NCBI RefSeq assembly: GCF_024347395.1
Contig: NZ_AP025472.1
Location: 1,984,001-2,048,000, forward strand
From: Vibrio cortegadensis
GTDB lineage: Bacteria > Pseudomonadota > Gammaproteobacteria > Enterobacterales > Vibrionaceae
Direction: 5' to 3'
Length of the DNA stretch: 64,000 nucleotides
A program made the position numbers and the translations under genes. Under the pieces are notes generated by a model, which was given only the letters and a program-made list of their open reading frames with translations, did no database searches and was not told the DNA's origin. Shown piece after piece: positions 10,942 to 19,449 of this stretch; position 1 is the stretch's first letter, and each line of letters starts with the position of its first letter.

Positions 10942-11234
10942 GATACTTCCTTATATTTAAGCCAAAAACTTTTTCACTACCATGTGAATAGCTTAGTTAT
11001 CAATTACACCATAATTACCTTAGATATCAATCGAAAGTTAGAGTAAATGTTAACAATGTGTTGTCATAAGATTTTTACACCTCTTAGTGACATTCTTTCA
11101 CCGCGCATTTCACCAAGCATTCAGAGCGACTTGGCGCTTACTCTCTATTTTACTTATTCCCTATTTTACTTGTTCTCTATTATGATAGTGGTAACATTCT
11201 TGAAAGATAATCCATCTCATTTAAAGGATACCCA
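10942..11234. other. Divergent intergenic region chemoreceptor / xthA, with an imperfect tandem repeat
   Basis: A 293-base spacer. It contains two 15-base copies differing at one base, CTATTTTACTTATTC (11145-11159) and CTATTTTACTTGTTC (11161-11175), immediately before TATGAT at 11181-11186, a possible xthA -10 box. The ribosome-binding site AAAGGA lies about 10 bases before the xthA ATG. Confidence 0.5.
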
Positions 11235-12041
11235 ATGAAAGTTATCAGCTTTAATATCAATGGCCTAAGAGCTCGCCTACATCAGCTTCAAGCTATCATT
11301 GACAAGCATCAGCCTGATGTTATCGGACTCCAAGAAATTAAAGTTCATGATGAAGCATTTCCGATCGAAGATGTTGAAGCGATGGGCTACAAAGTTTACT
11401 TTCATGGCCAAAAAGCCCATTACGGCGTCGCAATGCTATGTAAGCAAGAGCCGCTGTCTATCCAGAAAGGTTTCCCAACCGATAACGATGAACATCAAAA
11501 ACGAATGATTATCGGCACTTTTAAAGATGAGAATGGAGAGAAAGTAACGGTACTTAATGGTTATTTCCCTCAAGGCGACAATGTTAGCCACGAAACAAAG
11601 TTCCCGTATAAAGAACAGTTCTACAAAGATTTGATGTCTTACTTAAATGATCACCACAGTAATGATGAGCAAATCATCGTTATGGGTGACATTAACATCA
11701 GCCCAATTGATGCCGATATCGGGATTGGCGCTCCTAATGCAAAACGCTGGCTAAAAACAGGAAAATGCTCATTTCAGCCGATTGAACGTGAATGGCTGAA
11801 AACCTTGATGGATTGGGGCTTTGAAGATACGTTCCGGAAACTGCACCCAGAAGTCACTGATCAGTACTCATGGTTCGACTATCGTTCGAAAGGTTTCGTT
11901 GATAACCGTGGCCTACGTATTGATGTGGTTCTCGCAACCCCAAGTTTAGCGAGCCAATGTACCGATGCCGGTATTGACTATGAATTACGTGGCATTGAAA
12001 AGCCATCAGATCATGCACCAATTTGGTCTACTTTTAAGTAG
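11235..12041 (+). CDS. xthA: Exodeoxyribonuclease III
   Basis: 268-residue EEP-superfamily nuclease: AP endonuclease, 3'-phosphatase and 3'-5' exonuclease of base-excision repair. Motifs in order: FNINGLRAR near residue 6, the metal-binding GLQEIK Glu near 34, GDINISP near 151, and the catalytic SDHAPI near 258. Length equals the usual 268 residues. Stand-alone gene with a bidirectional terminator behind it. Confidence 0.97.
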   Translation: MKVISFNINGLRARLHQLQAIIDKHQPDVIGLQEIKVHDEAFPIEDVEAMGYKVYFHGQKAHYGVAMLCKQEPLSIQKGFPTDNDEHQKRMIIGTFKDENGEKVTVLNGYFPQGDNVSHETKFPYKEQFYKDLMSYLNDHHSNDEQIIVMGDINISPIDADIGIGAPNAKRWLKTGKCSFQPIEREWLKTLMDWGFEDTFRKLHPEVTDQYSWFDYRSKGFVDNRGLRIDVVLATPSLASQCTDAGIDYELRGIEKPSDHAPIWSTFK

Positions 12042-12084
12042 TCAAAACAACTCAAGTCGATACAAATAAAGACACGATCCATAA

Positions 12085-12114
12085 AAAGAGGGATGCAATT
12101 TGGCCTCCCTCTTT
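12085..12114. terminator. Bidirectional terminator xthA / artM
   Basis: A 9-bp stem (AAAGAGGGA at 12085-12093, complement at 12106-12114) with a 12-base loop; T residues follow on the right and a run of T follows in the reverse direction, serving converging xthA and artM. Confidence 0.8.
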
Positions 12115-12143
12115 CGTTTGTTCGAATAACCAAGTTTTTAACT

Positions 12144-12821
12144 CTAGCTTAACGGTCTCATATAAGCTAAGAAGCGTTTCTCTGCAAACTTAAAGCAAGC
12201 AATGATGATAAACGTTAAGCACATATAAAATAGCCCAGCAGTTAAAAATGACTCAAATGGTGCGTAGTAACGTGAGTTGACTAATCGTGCTGCGCCAGTG
12301 AGATCCATGATGGTCACAATACCCGCTACAGCTGAACCATGAAGCATGAAGATCACCTCATTACTGTATGCTGGCAATGCGCGTCTTAGAGCACTCGGCA
12401 ATATGATTCTGCGGTAAGTTTTCCACGTGCTCATGCCGTAAGCTTTTGCCGCTTCCACTTCCCCTTTCGGTAAGCCGTTAATCGCACCACGGATGATTTC
12501 TGCTGTATATGCGGAAGTGTTGAGTACAAATGCAATCAATGCACAGAACCAAGCATGCTCCCAAAGCGTCCCTTTTACAGGAAAGAATTGATCCATTCCG
12601 TAATAAATCAAATACAACTGAACCAGTAATGGCGTACCACGGAAAAAATATATAAATGTCCAAGCGGGTCCACTGAACGCATAATTATGACTATTTCGTG
12701 CAACAGCCAGCGGAATCGCAACCGTCAATCCAATGATTAGGGCACATAGCACCATCCAAACGGTCGTCCATAATCCATCAAGGTATATGGGCAAGCTTTC
12801 AATCACTAATGAAAAATCCAT
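12144..12821 (-). CDS. artM: Arginine-type ABC transporter, permease ArtM
   Basis: 225-residue inner-membrane permease of the polar amino-acid family (HisM/ArtM). About five membrane segments; the EAA-type loop EVEAAKAYGMSTWKTYRRIILPSALRRALPAY that docks on the ATPase is intact, and FFRGTPLLVQLYLIYYG is the conserved family segment. It starts two bases after artQ ends, so the pair is co-transcribed. Together with ArtQ it forms the channel for the ArtI-delivered amino acid. Arginine is the likely substrate from gene order and similarity; ornithine, lysine or histidine cannot be excluded. Confidence 0.9.
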   Translation of the reverse strand: MDFSLVIESLPIYLDGLWTTVWMVLCALIIGLTVAIPLAVARNSHNYAFSGPAWTFIYFFRGTPLLVQLYLIYYGMDQFFPVKGTLWEHAWFCALIAFVLNTSAYTAEIIRGAINGLPKGEVEAAKAYGMSTWKTYRRIILPSALRRALPAYSNEVIFMLHGSAVAGIVTIMDLTGAARLVNSRYYAPFESFLTAGLFYMCLTFIIIACFKFAEKRFLAYMRPLS

Positions 12822-12823
12822 AA

Positions 12824-13564
12824 TTACCTCGCGTGAATACTAAATTTACGTTCGACCACTTTAAGCAAGCCTGTCGAAACGCTGGTAAAGAATAAGAAGA
12901 TCAATGCTACAGACATGTAGAAGGTAAATGGCATCTTGGTTGAACCGGCAGCCAATGAACTAACTCGAACCATATCATCTAAGCCAATGATCGATACCAA
13001 TGCCGTTGTTTTCAGAAGAACTAACCAATTGTTACCAAAACCAGGCAATGCGTGACGGATCATTTGAGGAAGCAAAATACGTCTAAATGCCAAAGCTGTG
13101 CTCATTCCATACGCTTTTGCCGCTTCCATTTCGCCACGGTCAACCGCCATAATCGCTCCACGGAAAGTTTCAGCCATGTAAGCACCAAATATAAAGCCAA
13201 TGGTTAAAACACCCGCAATAAATGGGCTAACATCGATATAATCTGGCAGATAATCTACCCACTCATGGCTTGGATCACTTGAAGTAAACCACTCATTCAG
13301 CCACTCATTGATGGCATATAAACTGTTATTCAATAAGATCTGACCACCGAAGAAGATCAGCATCATTAAAACTAAATCAGGGATCCCGCGAATAACAGTT
13401 GTATAAAGAGTCGCGATAGCTCTAGCCCAGCGATAAGGAGCCAGTTTTGCAAGTGCACCTAACATCCCTAGTATCATGGCAAGAATCAGTGACAGTATCG
13501 CCACTTGTATCGTCAGTATGGCCCCATTAAATATTGAGGCTTCGTATCCTTGTAAATCCAGCAT
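12824..13564 (-). CDS. artQ: Arginine-type ABC transporter, permease ArtQ
   Basis: 246-residue permease partner of ArtM with its own EAA loop (EMEAAKAYGMSTALAFRRILLPQMIRHALPGF) and the family segment TVIRGIPDLVLMMLIFFGG. An extra periplasmic stretch (about residues 75-110) is rich in acidic and aromatic residues. I place the start at ATG 13564, with GGGA eight bases upstream; the longer reading from a TTG at 13579 lacks a good ribosome-binding site. 180 bases separate it from artI, including a strong hairpin. Confidence 0.9.
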   Translation of the reverse strand: MLDLQGYEASIFNGAILTIQVAILSLILAMILGMLGALAKLAPYRWARAIATLYTTVIRGIPDLVLMMLIFFGGQILLNNSLYAINEWLNEWFTSSDPSHEWVDYLPDYIDVSPFIAGVLTIGFIFGAYMAETFRGAIMAVDRGEMEAAKAYGMSTALAFRRILLPQMIRHALPGFGNNWLVLLKTTALVSIIGLDDMVRVSSLAAGSTKMPFTFYMSVALIFLFFTSVSTGLLKVVERKFSIHAR

Positions 13565-13706
13565 AATAATTCCCAGCAAAAACGGCTAGTCAGGAATACC
13601 ATCATTCAACAAACGGCTAGGTTTATATGGTTACCACCACAACAGGTATTCACCTGTAATAATTGAGTAAGTCGCTTGTGGAATGAAAGTGTCTAACGGT
13701 AGGTAA

Positions 13707-13733
13707 GAGACTGTTATGTTAAATAACAGCCTC
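13707..13733 (-). terminator. artI-artQ intercistronic hairpin (partial terminator / stabiliser)
   Basis: In the reverse-strand RNA an 11-bp stem (arms 13723-13733 and 13707-13717, with one G-U pair) closes a 5-base loop just 12 bases after the artI stop. No T run follows. A second short hairpin (ACAGGT/ACCTGT, 13642-13657) lies closer to artQ. In binding-protein operons such stems usually let the binding-protein mRNA outnumber the permease mRNA. Confidence 0.65.
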
Positions 13734-13744
13734 TCGCATGAAGA

Positions 13745-14521
13745 TTATTGACCGTATACGTCGTAGTTGAAGTATTTCGCTGCAATATCTTGGTAGATAC
13801 CTTTGTCGCGCAAAGATAAAATAGCCGCATCTAGCTTTTTAGTTAGTGCTTTATCTTGTTTGCGTAGAGCGATACCAAAACCTTCACCGAACCATTTTGG
13901 ATCTGTCAATGATGGACCTACAAACTCATAAGCTTCACCACCAGCTTTGTTCAATACGCCTTCTTCTAGCGCTGATGCATCACCAAGTACTGACACAATA
14001 CGACCATTAGCGAGATCTAAATATGCTTCATCAAATGAACCGTAACGAACGATCTCAACGGCATCGCCATAGTTATCTGTTAGGTATTTATCATGAGTTG
14101 TTGCACGTTGAACACCAATTTTCACACCTTTTAGCCCTTCTTTAGAGAAGTCTAAGTTTGCACCTTTTTTCGAGATGAATTTATTTGGGATTAGTGCGTA
14201 CTTGCCTGTGAAATCAATTTTTTTCTTACGCTCTTCAGTAATCGACATTGCCGCAATGATTGCATCGTACTTACGAGCAAGAAGTGACGGAATAATACCA
14301 TCCCAATCTTGAGGGACGATCTTACATTTCACTTTCATCTCAGTACAAAGCGCATTTGCCATGTCAACATCAAAGCCTTTAAGCGAGCCGTCCGCTTCTG
14401 TCCAACTAAATGGAGGATAAGCACCTTCAATACCAAAACGTACTGTTTTCCATTCCTTAGCCTGTGCCATTCCAGTTGCTGCTGTTGCAGCAATCGCTGC
14501 CACTAATAACCACTTTTTCAT
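13745..14521 (-). CDS. artI: Periplasmic arginine-type amino-acid binding protein
   Basis: 258-residue precursor with a signal peptide (MKKWLLVAAIAATAATGMAQA, then KEWKTVRFG), periplasmic. Family-3 solute-binding fold: GAYPPFSWTEADGSLKGFDVDMANALC and VPQDWDGIIPSLLARKYDAIIAAMSIT are the usual ligand-pocket strands. ATG 14521 is chosen over ATG 14527 because AGGAG lies seven bases before the former but directly abuts the latter. It sits between artP and artQ, and a hairpin right after its stop suggests it is the most highly expressed cistron. Confidence 0.9.
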   Translation of the reverse strand: MKKWLLVAAIAATAATGMAQAKEWKTVRFGIEGAYPPFSWTEADGSLKGFDVDMANALCTEMKVKCKIVPQDWDGIIPSLLARKYDAIIAAMSITEERKKKIDFTGKYALIPNKFISKKGANLDFSKEGLKGVKIGVQRATTHDKYLTDNYGDAVEIVRYGSFDEAYLDLANGRIVSVLGDASALEEGVLNKAGGEAYEFVGPSLTDPKWFGEGFGIALRKQDKALTKKLDAAILSLRDKGIYQDIAAKYFNYDVYGQ

Positions 14522-14623
14522 TTCCATACTCCTGTGGATTGTTACTTATTTTATGTTGCTTTCGTTGTGTTGTGTTTTACTTTTCATCGCCACGAATTAA
14601 CCTTTATTGAACGTTAATAACGG

Positions 14624-15394
14624 TTAGTAAATTGACGAAATAAACTGTTGTAAGCGTTCAGATTCTGGATTAGTAAAGAGTTGCGCAGGGTTACCTTGCT
14701 CTTCAACTAAGCCTTGGTGTAGAAACATCACGTGATTAGATACATCGCGAGCAAAAGCCATTTCGTGAGTCACCACTAGCATGGTTCGGCCTTCCTCTGC
14801 CAAATCACGCATAACGCCTAATACTTCACCAACCAATTCAGGGTCAAGTGCTGAGGTTGGTTCGTCAAATAGCATCACTTCAGGATCAACCGCTAAGGCT
14901 CTTGCTATTGCTGCTCGCTGTTGCTGCCCACCAGATAAGTGGCCAGGGTAGTAATCTTTTCGCTCGTATAACCCTACTTTTTGCAGCAGAAGTTCTGCAT
15001 TTTCTAATGCTTGAGCTTTTGGAACGCCGAGGACATGAACAGGTGCTTCAATGATATTTTCCAATACCGTCATGTGAGACCATAAATTGAAACCTTGAAA
15101 TACCATCGCCAAACGAGAGCGGATACGTTGAACCTGCTTCTCATTGGCAGGAACAGCCTCTCCTGCGCGGTTGTTTTTCATTTGAATAAGTTCACCATTC
15201 ACCCAAATTTCACCCGCGGTTGGGGTTTCGAGTAAATTGACGCAGCGTAGAAAGGTACTCTTGCCTGAACCGGAAGAGCCGATGATAGACACAACATCTC
15301 CTTTGTGTGCAGATAATGAGATGCCTTTTAAGACTTCGTTTTGACCAAATGTCTTGTGCAGTTCTTTTATATCAAGCGCTGGTACTTCATTCAT
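14624..15394 (-). CDS. artP: Arginine-type ABC transporter, ATP-binding protein ArtP
   Basis: 256-residue ABC ATPase of the polar amino-acid uptake class. Walker A GSSGSGKST near residue 36, Q-loop VFQGFNLW, signature LSGGQQQR, Walker B VMLFDEP, H-loop VTHEM. First gene of the reverse artP-artI-artQ-artM operon, the same order as the E. coli art cluster. The upstream 240 bases are AT-rich; I looked for ARG boxes and could not find a convincing pair. Confidence 0.92.
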   Translation of the reverse strand: MNEVPALDIKELHKTFGQNEVLKGISLSAHKGDVVSIIGSSGSGKSTFLRCVNLLETPTAGEIWVNGELIQMKNNRAGEAVPANEKQVQRIRSRLAMVFQGFNLWSHMTVLENIIEAPVHVLGVPKAQALENAELLLQKVGLYERKDYYPGHLSGGQQQRAAIARALAVDPEVMLFDEPTSALDPELVGEVLGVMRDLAEEGRTMLVVTHEMAFARDVSNHVMFLHQGLVEEQGNPAQLFTNPESERLQQFISSIY

Positions 15395-15582
15395 GCGCTG
15401 TTGCTCCCTAATTTATTATTACTGCTAAGGTACTCCGACCTTTAATTGCAATACAAATTAGCACTCAACGAAAAAACATGCAACAAATTATTAACTTATA
15501 AAACGACAAATAACTAGTCATTTTATCCAAATTAATATGCATAAAATGGCATTTTCATCTTTTTATGGTGAATAGAAGCCGT

Positions 15583-15608
15583 AAAAAAGCCCCTATTAAG
15601 GGGCTTTT
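15583..15608 (-). terminator. Terminator of the polyglycine lipoprotein gene
   Basis: A 10-bp stem AAAAGCCCCT with its complement (15599-15608 and 15585-15594), 4-base loop, then T residues in the reverse direction; 28 bases after the stop at 15637. Confidence 0.88.
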
Positions 15609-15636
15609 AAATGTTAACAAATAGAAACAAACTTAG

Positions 15637-17151
15637 TTATTGTCTACGTTGAAGTGATAAATGTTCAACGGTATTGCTTTGTGCATAAATACGGTCTCTT
15701 TCTGCTTCTGTGATCATAGCACCATGTGAATCCACAGATTCGTCAGTTGCGGCCGTAGAATTAAACCCATCCATAACAAATAGAACACTCACATCATCAT
15801 CATTTTTTGAGAACCAGTAATTTTGCTGCAAACCAAAGGCAGTTAAATCACTAGCATCAGTGGCTGCAATGTTAGGTAAAATCACTGTTTCATCTACAAA
15901 TGAATACATTGTATGGAGCTGAATTGCAGATAAGTTCGTATTTGGTGTGATACTGATTCTCTGTATTCCATTTTCGCTTTCTTGAATAGATATATTATCA
16001 GATAGATCTATTTGAAGAGCTCCACTACTGTTATTTGTTAATGTCACTTCAGGCGTTGAAAGTGAGCTAACATTAAATAAATCCGACTCATCTAAGTTAA
16101 GATTCCAAGAATCATCAATCGGTTTTGTGAAGCTTGAAGTCCAATGTGTTTGTGGGACTCCAGCAGTCTGAGCAAACCATTGTTCGCCATTTCTGAGAGT
16201 AGAAGGGTGGAAATATTGATTATCAGAATTAGGTATTGTTGAAATTATTTTACTTGTCTCTTTGTATACAATGCCAATTTCCGTGTCGGTAAATGGGATA
16301 GTTGAAGGTCGTAAAATTGCTTGGTTATCACCTGTGTAGCTCATTTCAATATTCCCTGAAGCCCAATCATCAAAGCCATACTGAAATAATGATGCAGAGC
16401 TATTTGCTTGGCGGTATTGAGTAACCAAAGTGATATCATTGCTCAATGATTGGAAATTAGTTCCGCCTGTACCACTCGTGATTTCCGAATCATTAGACTG
16501 CTCTTGTTCTATATTCGACGTAAAAAAGAATGGCAGTACAGCAGAGTCGCCTTGCGTATCATCTTTAGTATTAAGATAACGAATTCCTGATTTCGTCTGT
16601 TCTACAAGATTTGACGATCCCGCAGCCGTACACGACAGGCCAGGGACTGCTGTTACTGCTGTTAGTACGATGTCATCAAGCTCATTTTTATGTGCTTCTA
16701 GTAACTCTTTCGAAAAAGAGGTTACATACGTATTGTTCACTCCGAATAGCTCTTTAATGCTTAAATAGCCACCATCAGGGATATCTTCTAAGTAAAACTT
16801 AACTTTACCATTACTGACATAAGTTTCTGAATCAGGCTGAACTACGCCATTTTTATCTGAATAGACAATCGATAAAAAACTATTCAAAGAGTCTTTAATA
16901 GGCTTAGCGATCAAAATTTTAGTATTCGTGGTCTCTACACCGTTATTAGAAGTCTTAGTCCTTTCACGATCATATATTTTGCACGAACTCGCCGTGCTAG
17001 TTCCGATGTCCTGCTGCTCAGCTTTAACAAAGTTGAACTCCAGCTCTGTTTTTGCCGGAGCTCCGCCGCCACCGCCGCCGCCTCCACCGCCACAACCTAC
17101 TAATAAGCCAGATATTAACGCCACTAACGGCAATACTTTGTTATTTTTCAT
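15637..17151 (-). CDS. Large lipoprotein with polyglycine linker, function unknown
   Basis: 504 residues. A lipoprotein signal (MKNNKVLPLVALISGLLVGC) is followed directly by ten glycines and then APAKTELEFNF, so the lipidated Cys is joined to the folded part by a flexible Gly tether. The remainder is a mostly beta-rich, Ser/Thr/Asn/Asp-rich secreted domain with Cys residues at roughly 60 and 180; I do not recognise it. ATG 17151 is used because it begins the lipoprotein signal; the TTG-type extension to 17172 adds nothing. It is a single gene with its own terminator. Probably outer-membrane anchored (no Asp after the Cys), but this is inference. Confidence 0.75.
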   Translation of the reverse strand: MKNNKVLPLVALISGLLVGCGGGGGGGGGGAPAKTELEFNFVKAEQQDIGTSTASSCKIYDRERTKTSNNGVETTNTKILIAKPIKDSLNSFLSIVYSDKNGVVQPDSETYVSNGKVKFYLEDIPDGGYLSIKELFGVNNTYVTSFSKELLEAHKNELDDIVLTAVTAVPGLSCTAAGSSNLVEQTKSGIRYLNTKDDTQGDSAVLPFFFTSNIEQEQSNDSEITSGTGGTNFQSLSNDITLVTQYRQANSSASLFQYGFDDWASGNIEMSYTGDNQAILRPSTIPFTDTEIGIVYKETSKIISTIPNSDNQYFHPSTLRNGEQWFAQTAGVPQTHWTSSFTKPIDDSWNLNLDESDLFNVSSLSTPEVTLTNNSSGALQIDLSDNISIQESENGIQRISITPNTNLSAIQLHTMYSFVDETVILPNIAATDASDLTAFGLQQNYWFSKNDDDVSVLFVMDGFNSTAATDESVDSHGAMITEAERDRIYAQSNTVEHLSLQRRQ

Positions 17152-17267
17152 TTTATTATCCTGAAGCGGCAAGTGATCGCCATTTAAAAGTCATTGCTGA
17201 ATCTTAAGCAAGTTTAGCGCCAGAAATCAATTTTGCATGGTAAAAACATGAGCTTGTAAACGGTTCA

Positions 17268-17281
17268 TCACACAAGTGTGA
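17268..17281. promoter_or_regulatory. Inverted repeat, possible operator
   Basis: Perfect 6+6 dyad TCACAC/GTGTGA separated by AA. It resembles half-sites of CRP-family proteins, but in inverted order and with wrong spacing, so the binder is unknown. Confidence 0.35.
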
Positions 17282-17314
17282 GACCAAACAGCACATCTAG
17301 CTTTGTTCACTTTA

Positions 17315-17329
17315 TGTAATCAAATTACA
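17315..17329. promoter_or_regulatory. Inverted repeat, possible operator
   Basis: Perfect 6+6 dyad TGTAAT/ATTACA around CAA, about 75 bases upstream of the FNR-type site. Spacing and symmetry fit a dimeric regulator; I cannot assign one. Confidence 0.4.
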
Positions 17330-17396
17330 CGCAATATCCTCGGCAATAACCATAGATGATACTTTTTGTTGTTTTCTTTCACATCCATAATTTAAA

Positions 17397-17438
17397 GTGA
17401 TCAAGATCAATCACCCAAAAGGGTAAGATTGGTAGACT
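17397..17438 (+). promoter_or_regulatory. FNR-type activated promoter of the DUF3360 gene
   Basis: GTGAT-CAAG-ATCAA at 17397-17410 matches the FNR consensus TTGAT-N4-ATCAA at 9 of 10 positions. TAGACT at 17433-17438 is a plausible -10 box. Their spacing puts the site centre near -41.5 from the implied start (about 17445), the class II activator geometry. The start codon lies about 160 bases further on. Confidence 0.6.
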
Positions 17439-17605
17439 CGCGACAAAGATAAAGCGCGGTTTAAGGCTTTACAAATTTTCATTGGCTATGCACAGGCACA
17501 TAATAGACGTGTTACATTATATGCCTTAGCACAAGGAATTACCGCAGGACGCGGGTTTATAGAATTCAAAATAGAATTACTAACTTTTAAAAATATGAGG
17601 AATCT

Positions 17606-19144
17606 ATGTCAGACGTAAACAAAGAGCACTCAGAAGTGGACGAGAAGAGCTATCAAGAGCTACACCGTCCGGCGTCTGAGTTTGCAAGCCGTTCTGAATA
17701 TCTTGACCACGAACTTCAAATCATGAAGCCACGTCGTTTTGGTTTAAACTTACCCGGTCGTGACTTCCGCTTTGAACTTGAAGATTTAGTTCCTGCTCTT
17801 GCTGGTACTATCGGTATCATCGCGATGTACTCTGCGGTAATGATGTCTTGGGCAGATGGCCTAACTGCGGCTTGGGACCACGTTAATCTTGGTAAAGAGT
17901 TTGCAATCGAAGTGGCACGTGTTGAAATGCTTATTCCTGCACTTCTATTCTGTGTGTTAGCTTCTGGCTTTATTAACCCTCGAGCAAACCTTGCGGGTAA
18001 CCACGGTCCAATGATCCCATTAATCGGCACAATCGCGCTTGCCGGTGCTCACCCTCTTGCTCTTGCAATCCTTCTGGGTGTCTTTGGTCTTCTGCTTAGT
18101 TACTTTAAAGGTGGCTCCAAACTGGTTAATTTGACTGGTGAAGGGGTGGCTGGTGGTCTCTTAGTTTTCCTCGGTTTTACCGGTGCAATGAGCCAAATTG
18201 GACAAATCCAAAATTGGGCAACTGGCCTAGAGTCAGCTGAAGTCGTAAAAGGCAGCATGGGCTACGTCGGTCTTGTTGTTTTAGCGGTTAACATTGTTCT
18301 TTATGCTTTCCTTGCTCGTATCAACAAACGTTGGTTAGCGATTCCAGCTTGTGCGGTAACAGGTCTTATTGTTGCACTAATTTTCGGTACTGGTTTCGAT
18401 CTTCAATTTGAAACTCAAATGGGTCTTCCAAATCTAAACCCTGTTTACTGGTGGGGCTCTACAAGTGAAGGTTGGATGCTAGGTCTTCCTAACCTTGAGC
18501 ACTTCATTGCTTCTCTACCGTTTGCTATTCTAGCGGTTGCGATGTGGTCTCCTGACTTCCTAGGTCACCGTATCTTCCAAGAGCTAAACTACCCACGTAA
18601 AACTGAAAAAGTTCTAATGGACGTTGATGACACGATGACTATGTGTTCTATCCGTCAAATCGTTGGTACAGCGGTTGGTGGTGGTAACATCACTTCATCT
18701 TGGGGTACTTACATGATCCCAGCTGCGATTGCAAAACGTCCAATTCCTGGCGGTGCCATCATTCTTGGTCTATTAGTTATGACTATTGCTATTCTTGGTT
18801 TCCCAATGGATGTAGCAGTATGGCCACCTGTAATGCGTATCGCTCTTCTAGTAGGTGTTTTCTTACCTCTACTTGAAGCGGGCATGCAAATGGTTAAGGA
18901 CACTAAGGATTCACAATCTGCTGGTATTTGTATCTTTGCTTCTGCAGTAGTGAACCCTGTTCTAGCTTGGGCTCTAACAATGCTGTTAGATAACAATGGC
19001 CTAATTGGTGATAAGACTCGTGCAGCAAAACTTTCTTTTGTTGACCGTATCGTGATCCCTGGTGGCGTTCTTGTTATCTGTCTAATTGCCATGCTTGCAG
19101 TTGGTATGCTTGAAGGTCAATACGGCATCCCTGGTTTCTTATAA
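17606..19144 (+). CDS. DUF3360 polytopic membrane protein (UraA/SulP-like transporter candidate)
   Basis: 512 residues: a 60-residue cytoplasmic N-terminus, then about 11-12 hydrophobic segments. I recognise the sequence as DUF3360, a Vibrio-rich family without assigned function. Features reminiscent of UraA/SulP-fold carriers are the half-helix-like FINPRANLAGNHGPMIPLIG segment and the GTAVGGGNITSSWGTYMIP segment, one in each half. Codons are strongly biased to GGT, CGT, AAC and CTT-type choices, like the neighbouring pflB, suggesting high expression. It has an FNR-type promoter and lies just upstream of pflB, the position focA (formate channel) holds in enterics. Its own terminator separates it from pflB. 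A fermentation-linked anion transporter is inference only. Confidence 0.8.
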   Translation: MSDVNKEHSEVDEKSYQELHRPASEFASRSEYLDHELQIMKPRRFGLNLPGRDFRFELEDLVPALAGTIGIIAMYSAVMMSWADGLTAAWDHVNLGKEFAIEVARVEMLIPALLFCVLASGFINPRANLAGNHGPMIPLIGTIALAGAHPLALAILLGVFGLLLSYFKGGSKLVNLTGEGVAGGLLVFLGFTGAMSQIGQIQNWATGLESAEVVKGSMGYVGLVVLAVNIVLYAFLARINKRWLAIPACAVTGLIVALIFGTGFDLQFETQMGLPNLNPVYWWGSTSEGWMLGLPNLEHFIASLPFAILAVAMWSPDFLGHRIFQELNYPRKTEKVLMDVDDTMTMCSIRQIVGTAVGGGNITSSWGTYMIPAAIAKRPIPGGAIILGLLVMTIAILGFPMDVAVWPPVMRIALLVGVFLPLLEAGMQMVKDTKDSQSAGICIFASAVVNPVLAWALTMLLDNNGLIGDKTRAAKLSFVDRIVIPGGVLVICLIAMLAVGMLEGQYGIPGFL

Positions 19145-19449
19145 TTGAGTAAGAACCAGTAAAGTAAATTTGAGTGACGCAACCCGTCACTCAAATTTTA
19201 TTTAGCTGTTTCAAATTTTTTTAGCATTTATTGATTTAGTTTAAGGTTTGCAAAAAAATTTTAGTGTACTATTGATTTCAACTTAGTAAGTCACCATATG
19301 TTGAATAGTGACAATATATATCGTTATGTGACTAGTTCACGTAAATATAGATATTGTTATTTAATAAGAGTGTACCTTTCCCGTTTCTGGGATAACTGTC
19401 TCTACAGTGAATCGGTACGTGTTTTTACTACTAAAAAGGTAGGTATGTC
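19145..19449 (+). promoter_or_regulatory. pflB leader and promoter region
   Basis: 305 bases between DUF3360 and pflB. After the terminator it is AT-rich; a weak FNR-like sequence TTGAT-TTAG-TTTAA lies at 19231-19244, and a near-palindrome GTGA-CTAGT-TCAC at 19328-19340. The ribosome-binding site is AAAAGGTAGGT before ATG 19450. A forward ORF starting at 19298 in another frame runs into pflB and is not credible. Confidence 0.5.
19166..19198 (+). terminator. Terminator of the DUF3360 gene
   Basis: A 14-bp perfect stem (19166-19179 with 19185-19198, core GAGTGACG) and 5-base loop, followed by TTATTTAG; 21 bases after the stop. Confidence 0.8.

Larger units (their letters stand above)
17152..17605. 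other. Divergent regulatory region, lipoprotein gene / DUF3360 gene
   Basis: 454 bases rich in dyad symmetry: TCACAC-AA-GTGTGA at 17268-17281, TGTAAT-CAA-ATTACA at 17315-17329, and an FNR-type site at 17397-17410. The DUF3360 ribosome-binding site (TGAGGA) precedes ATG 17606. No ORF of substance is present. Confidence 0.6.

Noticed and set aside
11047..11238. Forward 63-residue ORF upstream of xthA
   Set aside because: Runs through the tandem repeat and the likely xthA promoter; no recognisable domain or ribosome-binding site.
15395..15580. ARG boxes upstream of artP
   Set aside because: AT-rich segments resemble half-sites, but no paired 18-base palindrome of the right spacing is visible.
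16928..17164. Forward ORF with polyproline opposite the lipoprotein start
   Set aside because: It is the antisense reading of the glycine run and signal peptide.
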